From the NCBI GenBank assembly GCA_009746045.1, contig RPFO01001592.1, forward strand, positions 1 through 64,000: 64,000 nucleotides of DNA, written 5' to 3'. The position numbers and the translations under genes are program-made. The notes under the pieces were generated by a model. It was not told the origin of the DNA, made no database searches, and saw only the letters and a list, made by a program, of their open reading frames with translations. Position 1 is the first letter of the stretch. The number at the start of each line of letters is the position of its first letter. The stretch comes from Mesostigma viride (taxonomy: Eukaryota > Streptophyta > Mesostigmatophyceae > Mesostigmatales > Mesostigmataceae). Below are positions 1-10,882 of the stretch, piece by piece.

Positions 1-39
1 CACCTCAGTACCGTACACCTGCCGTACTGTACTGAGGTG
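1..39. repeat. Short inverted repeat (hairpin) at window edge
   Basis: The 11-mer CACCTCAGTAC at 1-11 is repeated as its exact reverse complement at 29-39, with a 17-nt loop. It lies downstream of the stop of the minus-strand transposase-like gene (117-2620), so a transcript-end hairpin or a transposon end are both possible. No gene is seen in 1-116. Confidence 0.6.
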
Positions 40-116
40 TCCCGCTCAGCGCCGCGGTAGGCAATACGCGGCGCGCAGGCCGGAAATCCGTGTGTCAGCC
101 TAAGCATCTCATCTAA

Positions 117-2620
117 CTACAACCGCGTGGGTGGCTCCAGCACGCCATCGCCGCCTCCTCTCTTTCGCAGCAGCTGGGCCAGCGGCGACAGCTCGGAGAT
201 GGGGAACACGGCCAGCTGGGGCGGCAGTTTGTTGTTGAGAGCGATGTCGCGGTTGGACGCGGGGTCGTGGTAACTCGCCCCGTCCAGCAACACGGTCTTC
301 CCCTTTACGAAACTGTCCGGCAGCGACCTAATGAAGGAGCGGAAGAGCGACTTGGACACCGTGACCGGAGCGGCGCCCACGTTCAGTTCGCGCATCTGGG
401 AAACGCGCAAGTTGATGGTGGAGATCTCCCTGTGGCGCACGCCGTCCGCCGACGCCTTGGGCTGCCGTATCTTTGCGGGAGCTCTGGCCGGCAGCAGGTT
501 GTTTATGTGGGTCTCGAACTTGGTCGGGAACATGTCGCCGTTGAAGTACTTGTCCTCCTCCTCGTTTCCTTCCGCCTCCTCTTCCGCGTCCTCGTCCACC
601 TCGTCCCCGTCCGCCGCGGGAGGCGCAGGGGGGCAGGCGGCCCGTCTGGGTTCGCCCGCGCCCTGTACTTGTAGCCGCCGCCGCCCTCGACCAAGGACGG
701 GAGCCGTTCGTGGATGCGAGTGAAGAAGGCGTCCTTCTCCCCCCTGAACACGTGCACGATCTTCCAAATGTGGACGGCCATCTCCACCCTGCTCAGGTTC
801 TGCTTCTTCGTGTATCGCTGGAGGGACAGGTTCATCGAATGGAATAACGCCTTTGCCAGGTCCATGTCCGCAACCTTCTTGCTGTTGTGCAGGTCCGCGT
901 ACCACTTGCTGTACAGGGGGCTTATCGGGTTCGCCAACGCCGTGTGCAGCTTCGATCGACGGTCGCGGTGGGGCTGGGACAGCGGGTAAAAGAGAGATAA
1001 GTATATCGTCTCGAACGAGGACGTTTTAAAAGTGTTGTACACCAGCGTCATGGTGGCCTGTATCCCGTCCTCAAAGTCCTCCTCGTGATCGTACCTGCCC
1101 CTCGTGTCGTCGTACGCCAGCGCCACGCTGCCCTGTGCGGCGCTCTTCGTCCGTTCCAGCATGCCCGTTATCGTGATGTCACTCCTCCCCTTGTGCATCC
1201 AGCCGGACAGCACCGGCGGCTCTTCGCCGTACACCCGATTAGACACCCTGTAGTTGTGCTGGGAAATGTACGCCTGGCTGACATAGTCGTAGGCCGCCAG
1301 CCGCAGCACGAATTCCACTCGCTCCTCGTTGTCGTCCGTGAACGTCACGTGTTCGGCTATCAGTTTGTCCGGCAACGCCAGCCAGTAGTTCTCGCGCATG
1401 AACGTGCAGTTGATGGCCCTTTGTATGTCCCTGTATCCGTGTTGACCGTCCGCGTCCGGGGGCAGCCGGGTCCAGAACTTGTCTGGCATCTGGGCGCAGT
1501 TAGCAAAGCCCCTCGTCTCGTCGTAGGGGAACTTCTTGACGAACCAATCGTAGAAGAAGGTGCCGTCCTTGGACATGTCGCCGAGGACCTGCTTGAGCTT
1601 GAACAGACGTATCCTGTCCTCCGCCCCCTCCTCCTGCCTGCATATGTCACCCACTATTTGCACGATGCCGTCCCACCAGATCCCCTGGCGAAGAGTCTCG
1701 GCCACCGCCTCGTGACGCTGGTTCAAGCACGGGGTGTGGTTCACTATCCTGGAAGGCAGCGGGGGGAATATGCGCAGGAAGAACGCCGGCGTCTTCTTCT
1801 CGTCATCGGGCCACTTCATCGCCGCCCACACGATCGTGCGCGTGTCGCTCTGTTCGCGCCGTCGCAGTTGAGGTATCTCGCCCTTCTTGGCCCACGCCCT
1901 GGACGGCGCCATGTTCATCGTGACGCTGAACTCGTCGATGAAGACGCAATCCTCTGCAAACAGCGTTTTCTGCAACTCCAGTAGGTCGTTGGACTTCTCC
2001 TTTACGTACCGCAAGTCCTTCTCGATGTAGTCGTACGCTACCTTCTTGTATGTCAACTCGTGTTCCTTGCGAGCCCTCTGCACGTCGGCAGCCGTGAGAG
2101 TGGCACCGCGCAAGAGGCCGTTCGCCTTTGCGAACATTGCACGAGTCTCTTTCGGCACCCGTGCGAGGATGGCGCCCTCCTCGTCGGCGCCCTTGTTGAT
2201 GAAGTACACCAGGTCGTCGGCGGACATGTAAGACACGGCGGAAGTCTGGAGCGAGGAAATGAGTTTGGAAAGGTCCTTCCACCCCTGATCTCCAAAACGG
2301 GCCACGTGGTTCGGAACCGCGTCCCTTATCCTGGCGGCGTTCACCATCCTGCCGTTGCTCATCACCTTGTCCCACGCCCTTCGCACCATCGGGCGCAGGG
2401 CGGACCTCTTCACATCATCTTCCCTGCTGTAATCGAGCCCCAATGCCTTGTCGTGTTTCCATAATGCATGATATCTTATCGCTGTCTTCTTGTCGATTCC
2501 GTAATGGTCGGCGATGGTCTGAATAGTCGCGTCACCGCGGTTGCTCACGTCCATGGCCACCCTATGTCTAAAGTGCAAGCTGTGAGCCTTTCCCGAGGTT
2601 ATGGCGCGCTGCGTATCCAT
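117..2620 (-). CDS. DDE-superfamily transposase-like protein with long central insertion (one frameshift)
   Basis: About 834 residues if read through one frameshift near 620-635, in a run of six C/G. The N-terminus has a helix-turn-helix (about residues 31-53, with TIADHYGIDKKTAIRY). Residues 227-250 carry FIDEF followed by RAWAKKGEIPQ, which resembles the first catalytic aspartate block of IS630/Tc1-mariner transposases. The segment after the frameshift contains VLLDGASYH at about 275-285, which resembles the second block (usually LDNAxxH), and then a proline-containing segment near the C-terminus where the third acidic residue normally lies. The two blocks are about 550 residues apart, far more than the usual 100 or so, so a large domain is inserted. 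I see no flanking terminal inverted repeats. It could be a domesticated transposase; activity is unproven. Confidence 0.7.
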
Positions 2621-2653
2621 TCGTACAATTTATTGCCGAAAATAATATGTTTA

Positions 2654-3088
2654 TCAATACGAGCGCCGTTCCAGGTCGTCCGTCACCGGCATGTTGGTCA
2701 TGCGCGTTGTGTCGGCGACGCTCCAGGGCTCCACAATGCTCTTAAAGGTGTCGCGTGGGATGGACGGCGAGGGCCGCTGCAGGGACCCAGGAGGGACACC
2801 CGGTCGGTAGTTTGCCACGTTGTCCTTATTCTTGTCTGCCTCGCGCTTCTGCCTGCCTACCATGAGTCGCTTGTCCACCATGTACGCCACCGTCGCCAGG
2901 ACGGAAACCAAGAAACCAGAGAAGGCGCCTCGAAACGAGTTGGTGAGGATGCCTCCGAGCACGGCGCAGTATATTCCGAACCGCCTCGCCGAAAGGAACC
3001 TCTCCCTGGAGGGGATCCCCTGCGCCAACGGCCAGAATGACAGGTAGTCGTCGGACAAACCCTCGAAGTAGGTGTCGACAAAACCCAT
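2654..3088 (-). CDS. Small membrane protein, DUF5762-like pattern
   Basis: A 144-residue protein. An N-terminal segment (YLSFWPLAQGIPSRERFLSARRF, split by families as an FxP..sxxerLNaxxRf pattern) is followed by hydrophobic segments at about residues 37-70. A basic stretch (DKRLMVGRQKREADKNKD) and a proline-rich polar tail follow. This order resembles the small virion-membrane proteins labelled DUF5762 in giant viruses; that assignment is by pattern only. It lies between the transposase-like gene and the IWQYLQTL-family gene on the same strand, 23 nt from the latter. The probable topology is one or two membrane spans with the tail in the cytoplasm or virion interior. Confidence 0.6.
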   Translation of the reverse strand: MGFVDTYFEGLSDDYLSFWPLAQGIPSRERFLSARRFGIYCAVLGGILTNSFRGAFSGFLVSVLATVAYMVDKRLMVGRQKREADKNKDNVANYRPGVPPGSLQRPSPSIPRDTFKSIVEPWSVADTTRMTNMPVTDDLERRSY

Positions 3089-3111
3089 CCGCGTTTCTAC
3101 AGTTAGCTACG

Positions 3112-3621
3112 TTAATTTTCAAGCTGAGGTAGGCCCGCGTCTCCCCCGTCGCCCATCTGCTCCATCATGTGCTGTATGAGGCCCCTGCACGCCGCCTCGG
3201 GGTCCTGCTGCCCCTCCACCACACTGTTGGCGAAGGACTGCGCCATGGCCTCCGCCTGCTGCATGATCTCGGGGGGGATCTCCTGGATGCCGATGCCGAT
3301 GATGGCCAGAGTCTGCAGGTACTGCCAGATGGCCTCCTGGGTGCCGGCGGGGGACTTTTGCCACTTGGTCTGGAAATTGACGTCCCGCAAGTACGGCACG
3401 TCGCCGAACGCCTCAAACACCGACTCGTCCTTGGACATGATCGCCTGCATGTGAGGCCCGATAGCCTCCATGTACTTCTGCAACGGCAGCCGGGCGTTCG
3501 ACTTGCACGCCAGCTCGAACGCCGTCAGGATGCCCGGGATGGTCCGCTCTTCCGGGTACGCCATCTCGAGCTCGCTCAGGAAGGACTTCATCATGCTGTT
3601 GAAAGCCTGCACCGCCGACAT
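3112..3621 (-). CDS. Conserved giant-virus protein (IWQYLQTL family)
   Basis: A 169-residue protein starting at MSAVQAFNSMMKSF. An in-frame ATG nine codons upstream was not chosen because it would place the TATA-like box (3628-3636) inside the gene. The order FNxMMKSFLxEL, YPEExxI, a mid segment ending MSKDESVFEAF, then AIWQYLQTLAIIG matches a protein family found across many large eukaryotic DNA viruses and, as far as I recall, uncharacterised. The C-terminus is acidic and methionine/glutamine rich. There is no membrane segment or known catalytic motif. Mostly helical; a structural or scaffold role is only a guess. Confidence 0.75.
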   Translation of the reverse strand: MSAVQAFNSMMKSFLSELEMAYPEERTIPGILTAFELACKSNARLPLQKYMEAIGPHMQAIMSKDESVFEAFGDVPYLRDVNFQTKWQKSPAGTQEAIWQYLQTLAIIGIGIQEIPPEIMQQAEAMAQSFANSVVEGQQDPEAACRGLIQHMMEQMGDGGDAGLPQLEN

Positions 3622-3627
3622 CGCGCA

Positions 3628-3636
3628 CCTATATAC
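3628..3636 (-). promoter_or_regulatory. TATA-like box before the IWQYLQTL-family gene
   Basis: Read on the minus strand this is GTATATAGG, ending 6 nt before the ATG at 3621. It belongs to a recurrent class of GTATA boxes just upstream of start codons in this window (see also 3691, 16154, 31993, 33267, 45632, 50506, 62362). Confidence 0.45.
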
Positions 3637-3690
3637 ACTACAGCGCAAATTATTAGGCGCGCGTAGACGAAAAAAATATATGCCAACAAG

Positions 3691-3696
3691 GTATAC
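3691..3696 (+). promoter_or_regulatory. GTATAC box before the 3702 gene
   Basis: GTATAC ends 5 nt upstream of the ATG at 3702. The same hexamer stands at similar short distances before capsid and fibre genes, which suggests a late-type viral promoter. Confidence 0.45.
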
Positions 3697-3701
3697 GCAA
3701 A

Positions 3702-3902
3702 ATGGTGCTCTCGCGGTCCCCGTTGACTCAGGATATCATCAAGGCCATGGTCGTCATGCTCGCTCTGGCGCTCGCCGACGCGCACGAAAACAATACCGGG
3801 TACGCGGCCGGGCTCAAGGACAAGAGCATGTGGATGCGGATCGCCTTCGTCTCCGGATCTCTCGCCGCCTTCTGGTTGGTCTTTCAGCCGCGACTAGGCT
3901 AA
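3702..3902 (+). CDS. Small membrane protein
   Basis: A 66-residue protein with two hydrophobic stretches: about residues 14-27 (AMVVMLALALADA) and 46-60 (RIAFVSGSLAAFWLVF). They are separated by a polar loop with NNTGYAAGLKDKSMW. Its start is well supported by the GTATAC box five bases upstream. It is divergent from the IWQYLQTL-family gene and followed 67 nt downstream by another plus-strand gene. A small virion-membrane protein is likely from size and context. I do not recognise a named family. Confidence 0.55.
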   Translation: MVLSRSPLTQDIIKAMVVMLALALADAHENNTGYAAGLKDKSMWMRIAFVSGSLAAFWLVFQPRLG

Positions 3903-3969
3903 CGGCAGCGCACGCACCGCGCTCAAAAAACGCAAAAATTCAAAACGTTCTGTATAGCGCGATCGAACG

Positions 3970-4605
3970 ATGGACGTCAAGGTCCGCATCAACGGAACGA
4001 TGCACAAGTGGTCCTTCCCCTCCTCCATGGTGGGGACCGCCCAGTCCATGACCGGCGAGAGCGCAGAGGAGTGCAAGACAATCCTCAAGACCGTTATCGT
4101 GCGTCTCGCCGGGCTGCTCGAATCGGGAGCCATGGAGGGCGCGGTCAGCGACGTGGAGGTCGTGTGCCTGATGCACATCAGGAACCAGAAGGACCTGCCC
4201 GATGTCATGAAGAATGGCATCTCGCTCATCCTCGACGGCTGGAAGGCGGCCGAGGAGAGCATCAACGAGCAGGGGCGCAAGGGGCTCAGGATGCTGGAAC
4301 GGATTATACCTGTGCTCATGACGTGCGAGAACAGGGAGGCCTTCGACAAGTTCTTCTCCAGCACGCTGTACCCCTGCATGGAGGACGGGGAAATGAAAGC
4401 CATCGTCAAGTTCCTCAGGGTCATGTCCAACTGGACCAACTCGGGCGAGCCCCTCGTCAAGAAGGACAGCCACTACATCGAGAAGTACTTGGAGAGGGTG
4501 TACGCAAACCTGGTGACCCCCGTCCTGGCGGTCAAGAAACACACGGTGGTGTCAAAACGGCTAGACGCCGCCGCAGACACCATCGAGGAGTACATCGACA
4601 CCTGA
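3970..4605 (+). CDS. Uncharacterised protein, 211 residues
   Basis: An intact soluble, mainly helical protein beginning MDVKVRINGTMHKWSF. It has no membrane segment, zinc motif or nucleotide-binding motif that I can see. The middle (residues 60-140) consists of amphipathic helices with leucine and methionine spacing suggestive of a helical bundle; the C-terminus (VSKRLDAAADTIEEYIDT) is acidic. A TATAGCG element lies about 10-20 nt before the ATG. It sits between two small membrane-protein genes on the same strand, which hints at co-expression late in infection. I do not recognise the family. Confidence 0.6.
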   Translation: MDVKVRINGTMHKWSFPSSMVGTAQSMTGESAEECKTILKTVIVRLAGLLESGAMEGAVSDVEVVCLMHIRNQKDLPDVMKNGISLILDGWKAAEESINEQGRKGLRMLERIIPVLMTCENREAFDKFFSSTLYPCMEDGEMKAIVKFLRVMSNWTNSGEPLVKKDSHYIEKYLERVYANLVTPVLAVKKHTVVSKRLDAAADTIEEYIDT

Positions 4606-4663
4606 GGCGGCGCGCTTTCGCACGCCCTATTCTCGGGACTGTCTATTGAGTACACACACCGAC

Positions 4664-5035
4664 ATGAGTGGAGGCGCGCCGCTCGGAAAGGCGTTCTCAT
4701 TTTCCCCTATCGCCGAGGAAGAAAGCATGCCGCAACAACACGTGCAAGGACAGCAGGACGGGCGACCCCCCGCCGAGATTGAGAGGGAGCCCATCAACAT
4801 CCCGTCGCAATCGTTCCCACCGCCACCGAGCGGCATTGCCAGGAGGCCCGCGCAGCCCGACCAGGCCCAGCGGCTGGCGAGGCAGCAAACGCTGTTCGAG
4901 ATGAAGATGCGCGAGATAGCCAAGGAGGAGTCGCGCAATAGCGGCATGATATTCCTCACCGCCGGCGTCGTGATCGCCGGCATTCTTGCGTACACGTACA
5001 TTTACAAGAAGCCGCCCGTCGAGCTTCCCGAGTGA
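4664..5035 (+). CDS. C-terminally anchored membrane protein
   Basis: A 123-residue protein starting at MSGGAPLGKAF (ATG at 4664; the frame is open upstream only through a TTG). The N-terminal 85 residues are polar, glutamine/proline rich and probably disordered. A charged helix (LFEMKMREIAKEESRNS) precedes one clear membrane span, about residues 96-114 (GMIFLTAGVVIAGILAYTY). A short tail KKPPVELPE ends the protein. This is a tail-anchor layout typical of internal virion-membrane proteins. The gene is followed by an AATAAA at about 5061 and then by the long fibre gene. Confidence 0.6.
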   Translation: MSGGAPLGKAFSFSPIAEEESMPQQHVQGQQDGRPPAEIEREPINIPSQSFPPPPSGIARRPAQPDQAQRLARQQTLFEMKMREIAKEESRNSGMIFLTAGVVIAGILAYTYIYKKPPVELPE

Positions 5036-5103
5036 CTCGGTGATTAAGCCCGTCTATTTTTAATAAAGTTTTTTCTCGCACTATTGTATCGCACCACAAC
5101 ACA

Positions 5104-8100
5104 ATGAGCGTCTCCCTTTCGACCCTAGGAACTGGCAGATTCAAGCAAGTGCTCACCGAGCAGGTAAGCTCAGACGTTCAGCCAACCAGTTCATTTGCCA
5201 TCCTGTCCAACACCAAGATCGACCTAGTTCCCAACGTCCTCAATGGAAACGCCGTCGACGCCACCGTTTTGCCGACGACCGACCTGGCCACCAACGAGGT
5301 CGTCGTGCACGGTAACCTCCGTGTTATGGGTGCTATCGACGGCGCACTCAGCAGCAGCAGTCCACGGTGGACTACACCAAGAACACGTCGACGACCGAGG
5401 CGACCAACACACTCTTGGCTTCATCCAGTAACCACCTCGTTCTCCAGGCAGCATCCACCGCGAAGGAGGTGATCGTGCAGGACTCGAAGTTTGTGGCCCA
5501 TCGCCCGACGACCGCACTCACCACCACCACCGTGCCTGTGCCTGACATCCTGGCCGTCCGTGCCGAGAGAGCGGGGGCTGCCGATACCCAGGAGTTCACC
5601 CTGGGTCTCGCGTACGGCGACACGGGCTCTACCTTCTTGTCCACGGATGGCAACTCCACCAGCAAGACCGCGTGGCGCGGTCTCATCGATTCGGGGGCAA
5701 ACGATATGGAGATCAAGTCTGACTCCCAGATGCGCGTGTCCGCCGACCGTCTCGCCACCGGTGAGGTGCGGCTGGGAGCTGGGTCTGGCATCACCCTGGC
5801 ACCCAGCATCGCCACACCGGGTGCCGACCCCGCCACCAAGATCGTCGTGCAGGCCGCCGCGCTCGAGGACACGTCTCTCGCCGTCTCGGGCGTGTCGGCG
5901 CTGTCGGAAACGCGGCAGGCGCACGCGTACTCGACCGACGCCACCACCATCGCGGCCAAGAGGGGCGTAGGCAACTCCACGACCGGCGGCAACCTCTGGA
6001 TCACGGGCGATACCAGTGTAGCGGACAGCAGCGTCGCCGTCGAGCAGGTCAAGTTCGTCGACTCGAGCGTGTCGACCACCAACCCGTCTCTCGCGCTGTC
6101 CGCCGCGGCTAACGTCTCGGTCATGAACGACCTGGTGCTCACCGCCACGGACGGCGACGGCGGCAAGATTGCCACCAAGACCGGCGACCTCTACCTCAAC
6201 CCCGCGAGCGGGACACTCAAGGTCAACGGCAACATGCAGGTGGACGGCACGCTGACGACCGTCAACACCACCGTGCAGGAGGCTGTCGTCACCGAGAAGA
6301 CTCTGCGACTCGCCGGCACCAAGAACACGGTGGCCGTCGCGTGGGCCTTCAACGGCAACTCCAACCTCAGCACGACCGGTGTGGTCATGGCCCCCACTAA
6401 CGCCTCTGTCACGGCGGGCAAGCTGCTGCTGGCCGCCAACGTGTCGGCGAACGGCACGGCCAGCTGGGTCTCCCCCTTCCCCAAGAACCTCGAGTCGTTT
6501 GAGATCACCTTCAATGTCTCTCTCGCCGGCGTGCCAGGTGCGGCGTCGTCTGTCAAGAAACTGTTCTCGTACGGCCCCTTGGCCGGCAAGCTGAACGTGC
6601 CCGCATCCGGCTCGTTTGGAACCGTCACCATCGATAACGGCGGCGGAGTGACCAGCACCTCCTCGTCGACTCCCATCAGGACGGACGGCACCATCGCCAA
6701 CATCAAGTACAAGGTCGTCGCGCGCAGGACTTACTACGCCACCACCGCAATGTCCACCTTCGAGCTGTTCGTCGACGGTGTGCGGTGTATCAGCACCACC
6801 GGCGACGGTATCGCTCTTCTCGACCTTCTCGCCACCCCCGCCTTCGTTCTCGGCGGGACACGTTCACCTGCGCAGTCTCGTACGACGACATCCGAATCGA
6901 GACCGTGACCGCCCCCTCCAACACGGTGACCGACGGGGCGGGTGTCAGCGTCCTCGGCGACGGCGCCGTCAACAACGTCCCTTGCGACCGCTCGATCACG
7001 TGGCAGAAGGGAACCACACAGGAGAAGGGCGACCACACCGGCTCCTACTGGCAGGTGAAGGGCGGGCAGCTCATGCTCTCCCGGACGATCGACGCCAGTC
7101 TGCGGAAGGCGCCGGGGTCCAGCATCCTGCTCAGTTCTCTGCCTCCCAAGACCGGCACGTCAACCGAGCCCAACTTGTGGAAGCTGGACACCTACACCAC
7201 CCCGAGTGCGGGCAACTACGCTACCGTGGACTCGGTGTCGGCGCTGAACCTGGCATACTCTACCGCATCGGCACAGCCCGAGACGTGGCTGGGTGACTGG
7301 CAGTTGACAGGCGCGAATACGTATTTGAACAACACAGGCACGGGTACAAGCGGGGCTATCAATGTCGGCAACGGGGCCATTATTGGCAACAGCTCGCTGC
7401 AAATCCCAGTTCAGGGGTCTGCCGTCAATGCTTTTAATGTACAGCTACCCGACCTCGACACGGGCACGGCAAACAACGGGCTGGGGCTATGGACGGTCGA
7501 GGCGAGAGTGAAAACGACCGTTAATAACACCTCCGACGTCCTCCTCTTTAAACTGGGCCAAGACTTCTTCGGCGCGGGCGGCGGTAACCAAGTCGCACTC
7601 TTTCTTAACGGCTCGAATGGTTTGTGCCTGAGAACGGAGTGTCCCGGAGCCGGCGATGACAGTTTGCTGATCCCCATCGCGACCAACCAACTCGCGACCG
7701 CCCCCGCAATCAATCCCAACGACGGCAACTACCACACCTACCGCCTGTCACGTATCGCGGTTGGCGCCTCTCAGGGGGAAATTGCCCCGGGCACTGAAAA
7801 CACTTACTTCAACCTTTGGGTGGATGGACGTCAGATCAACGTCAACACGGGCTCTAATGGGGTCATAATCAACAATGGCACCAAGTTGTCCCACGCACCC
7901 CTCGTGAGCACCACCCAAAACTGGCTCCGTCTCGGCAACACTCAGCGGCCGGCACTTACCGCGGCAGTGACGGTGGATTACGCGAGGTTCAAGAACGGCT
8001 TCACCAACACCGGCAGCGACGTCTGGCTTGGCGAATGGCACTTCGACGGGACCTCGCTGTCTAACTCTGGAGTGGGTGCGGCAACCACCGGCCTGAACGT

Positions 8101-9708
8101 CGTATACGGCGGCCTCGGCACCGATTTCCCCATCAGTGGTGAATATCAGATACCAGTGGCCGGTGCGGCGGCGGCCAACAAGATATACGCCTACGCAGGT
8201 GACCTGGACACGACGGGGACGGTGGCAGACGATGGGTACGGCAATTGGACAGTGGAAGCGCGCGTGAGGACGGTAGCGGGTGCGGGGGATACGAGCAAGT
8301 TTTGCATATTCTCCATCGGAAACGACTCGACGTCCGGGAACCGCATCAGCGTGTATTGCAATGGCACGCTTCTGTATATCGAGGCGGAGACCACCGTGTC
8401 GGGCGCGAGGGCGGTGACTATCCCGTTCGCAAACCTCACGAGCTATGCAGTCAGCACCGCACCCAACGACGGTAACTTTCACACGTACAGACTGGGACGC
8501 CTCCAGAACAATAATACCGGAACAAGCGCCGACGCCACCACTCTGCACCGATTCTGGTATGATGGTGTGGAGTTCGTGTTGACTGTCGGAGTCAACGGTG
8601 TCGCCCAGCCCAACGGAGCTATTGCCAACCCCCCCATCAAGAGCACCAACGCGTACATCCGCCTCGGAAACAACCTCGAGCCGGGGAGTCTGCAGGCGAC
8701 CCGGGTGGAATACGTGCGTTACATGAACGGGCCGGATGCTCCCGTGACTTCCACTCCAAACCACGTCAGCGGGTACTTCCAGACCTACTACGGCACCGCC
8801 GGCTACCTCACGTCCAGCTACGGGATCACCGGAATCACAAGGGGGTCGGCGGCCAACGGTTCCGGCGTCCTGGTAACCGGCATCGTGAAGCCCATCACGT
8901 CCTTAGCCAGCGCGACGGGTGGGTCGATCGGAACGGGCACCGGCACCGCAATGACGGCCCCTTTCCTCTGCGGCGTCGGCGGCTCCACCAAATCGAACAA
9001 GGACATGGTGGAGCTGGTCACCGTCGGCGACCCCGCCACTGCCGGCGCGTACGTCAGCGTGTGGGCCTGGCGGTCGGGGCGCATCTTGATGTTCAACGGG
9101 ACATCGTACACCGAGACCTTGAATCCTGTCGTGGGCTCGTCCGAGTTTGTGCTGGGTGTCCACCTGTCCGCCACCGAGCCGCAGCTGTTCATCAACGGCC
9201 AGCTCAAGTCCAGCTCCGACGCCGCCGTCATGCTGCCGTGGAGGACTATCGCCGGCAACGTCGCCACGACCATCAGTGCCGGCAACACCGGCGCTATCCT
9301 GAGCAGCACCGCTTCCGCCCGGGGTGTTTATCTCGGTCCTCGAAGCACGTACGACGTGACCAGCACCGTCACGACTCCCACGCTCAACGTTGGCTACAAG
9401 AACTGGCGCTTAGTGGACACCGCCTCAACAGCATGACGGCACAGCAGATCGCCGACACGCAGCTGTACAGGTACTCCAGCGAGTACGACTCCGGCCCTCT
9501 CACCGTCACGTACGGTTTCCGTATTGCGGACGACGAGACGCTGCAGATCGTCAAGACCCAGGGGTCCATGGCCAGTACTACGAACACGATGCTCGGTAAC
9601 ATCCTCCCCGTCAGCGAGGACGGAACGGGGGCCTTGACCGTGAACTCCCTTGGCGCCATCGGTTCTAGCACCGTGGACCCGGTTATGGATCTGACCAACA
9701 AGCGTTAA
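5104..9708 (+). CDS. Long fibre-like surface protein with two LamG/concanavalin-type domains (three frameshifts)
   Basis: About 1,535 residues if read through apparent frameshifts near 5350 (AGC/CAG repeat), 6853 (GGCGGGAC) and 9420. Reading order: an N-terminal attachment-like region, a low-complexity beta-rich shaft (serine/threonine/alanine rich, 5370-6900), a segment with SITWQKGTTQEKGDHTGSYW and GGQLMLSRTI shared with the fibre genes at 59783 and 62392, two lectin-like modules, and a conserved C-terminal block (TVTYGFRIADDETLQIVK). The modules start at about 7287 (WLGDWQL) and 8022 (WLGEWHFDG). Each carries YGxWTVEARV and a later NDGNxHTYRL, as in LamG jelly-rolls that bind glycans. A role in host attachment is inferred from architecture. 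I think the frameshifts are base-calling errors. Confidence 0.75.
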
Positions 9709-9760
9709 GGTGTGGTTGTGGGAGGCTATTTTTTTTACAATCGATATATAAAACCGCGTC

Positions 9761-10852
9761 ATGCCTCCCAACTTGGAGCAAGCAAACGGCAGGCTTTTTT
9801 TCAAGGCGATTCAAACTCGAGAGCTGACCGGCATCTCGCAGGACTCGACACAAAACGCGTCACTCAAGATCGTCCAAGAGGATGGAAACACCGCTCTCCA
9901 GGCGGTCAACCCGGATGGCAGTCTCGGCGCCAAGCTGGTCATTGGCGCGACTAGTGCATATCTGGAGAGCACGACTGGCGGAGGGGGCGCGGGGGCATCC
10001 AGGATGGGGTTCACTTCAGCGGGGCTCGTGGGTGTTTCGGGGGTCAGCAGTGAGCTGGCTGGCATCGAGACTGTCCCCACCCCGGTCGGTAGCATTAAGT
10101 TTGAGGGGCTCGTGGCTGACAATCACGATGTCAACTACCAAACTGTTACAACAGTGGCACCATCTCATACGATATTGAGGTCCACGACGAGTGACCTGAT
10201 ACTTGCGGGAAACGGATTGTTTAATACTAACAAGTATGCTCCCAAACGCCACGTCATCACATTGGGAGAATTGCACGCGTACCATGGTGATGGGACGTCG
10301 GATGAGGGGGGGGATGCCGTGAAGGTCATGGGGCGGCGTATGGAACCATCATCCACAACCTACGAGCCGGCCTCCATAAACCTCGGGATCCATCACAATG
10401 ATAGTTTCGCTTCAACCGGAGCTAGCGTGACGCGCGGGAGGATAACAACAACCTCCAATGCCGACCTCACCCTCGAATCTGGAAGCCAACTGAGGATGAG
10501 GGGTGCTGACGTGGTGATCGACTCGCACGCGACTGTGAAGATATACCCCAACAAGCCCATCTTCGTGCTGCCAGAAGACGATACAAACAACCCCCACGGC
10601 TACCTGGAGATATCCCACAATAACAACGACCAATCGGGGGCCATCACACTGTCAACCCCCCCTATGATTTCACCGGTGGACATCGTGGTGAAGCCCGCGA
10701 CTGGCATTTTTGGGGCCGAGGCGGACACATTCGAGCTGGGGTCAGGCGACGTGCGGTACAAGTTCACCGTCGTGGGCGGCCAGCTGCAGATCAAGAAGCG
10801 CGTGCTGAGTACCGGCCTCCCCGACAAGACGATCTGCGTTTTCGACGCGTGA
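9761..10852 (+). CDS. Beta-rich fibre/tail-spike-like protein
   Basis: An intact 363-residue protein directly downstream of the long fibre gene. A TATATAAAA element ends about 7 nt before its ATG. The N-terminus (ANGRLFFKAIQTRELTGISQDSTQN) is followed by repeated short beta-strand-like segments rich in T, S, G and V, such as NADLTLESGSQLRMRGADVVID and DIVVKPATGIFGAEADTFELG. This alternation is typical of trimeric viral fibres and phage tail-spike shafts. No catalytic motif is evident. It differs from its neighbours in lacking a LamG module. Function as a virion fibre is inferred from composition and neighbourhood. Confidence 0.6.
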   Translation: MPPNLEQANGRLFFKAIQTRELTGISQDSTQNASLKIVQEDGNTALQAVNPDGSLGAKLVIGATSAYLESTTGGGGAGASRMGFTSAGLVGVSGVSSELAGIETVPTPVGSIKFEGLVADNHDVNYQTVTTVAPSHTILRSTTSDLILAGNGLFNTNKYAPKRHVITLGELHAYHGDGTSDEGGDAVKVMGRRMEPSSTTYEPASINLGIHHNDSFASTGASVTRGRITTTSNADLTLESGSQLRMRGADVVIDSHATVKIYPNKPIFVLPEDDTNNPHGYLEISHNNNDQSGAITLSTPPMISPVDIVVKPATGIFGAEADTFELGSGDVRYKFTVVGGQLQIKKRVLSTGLPDKTICVFDA

Positions 10853-10867
10853 AAAAACATCCGCCCT

Positions 10868-10873
10868 GTATAT
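10868..10873 (+). promoter_or_regulatory. GTATAT box before the 10883 gene
   Basis: GTATAT ends 9 nt before the ATG at 10883, and fits the box seen before other structural genes here. Confidence 0.35.
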
Positions 10874-10882
10874 CGACCACTC

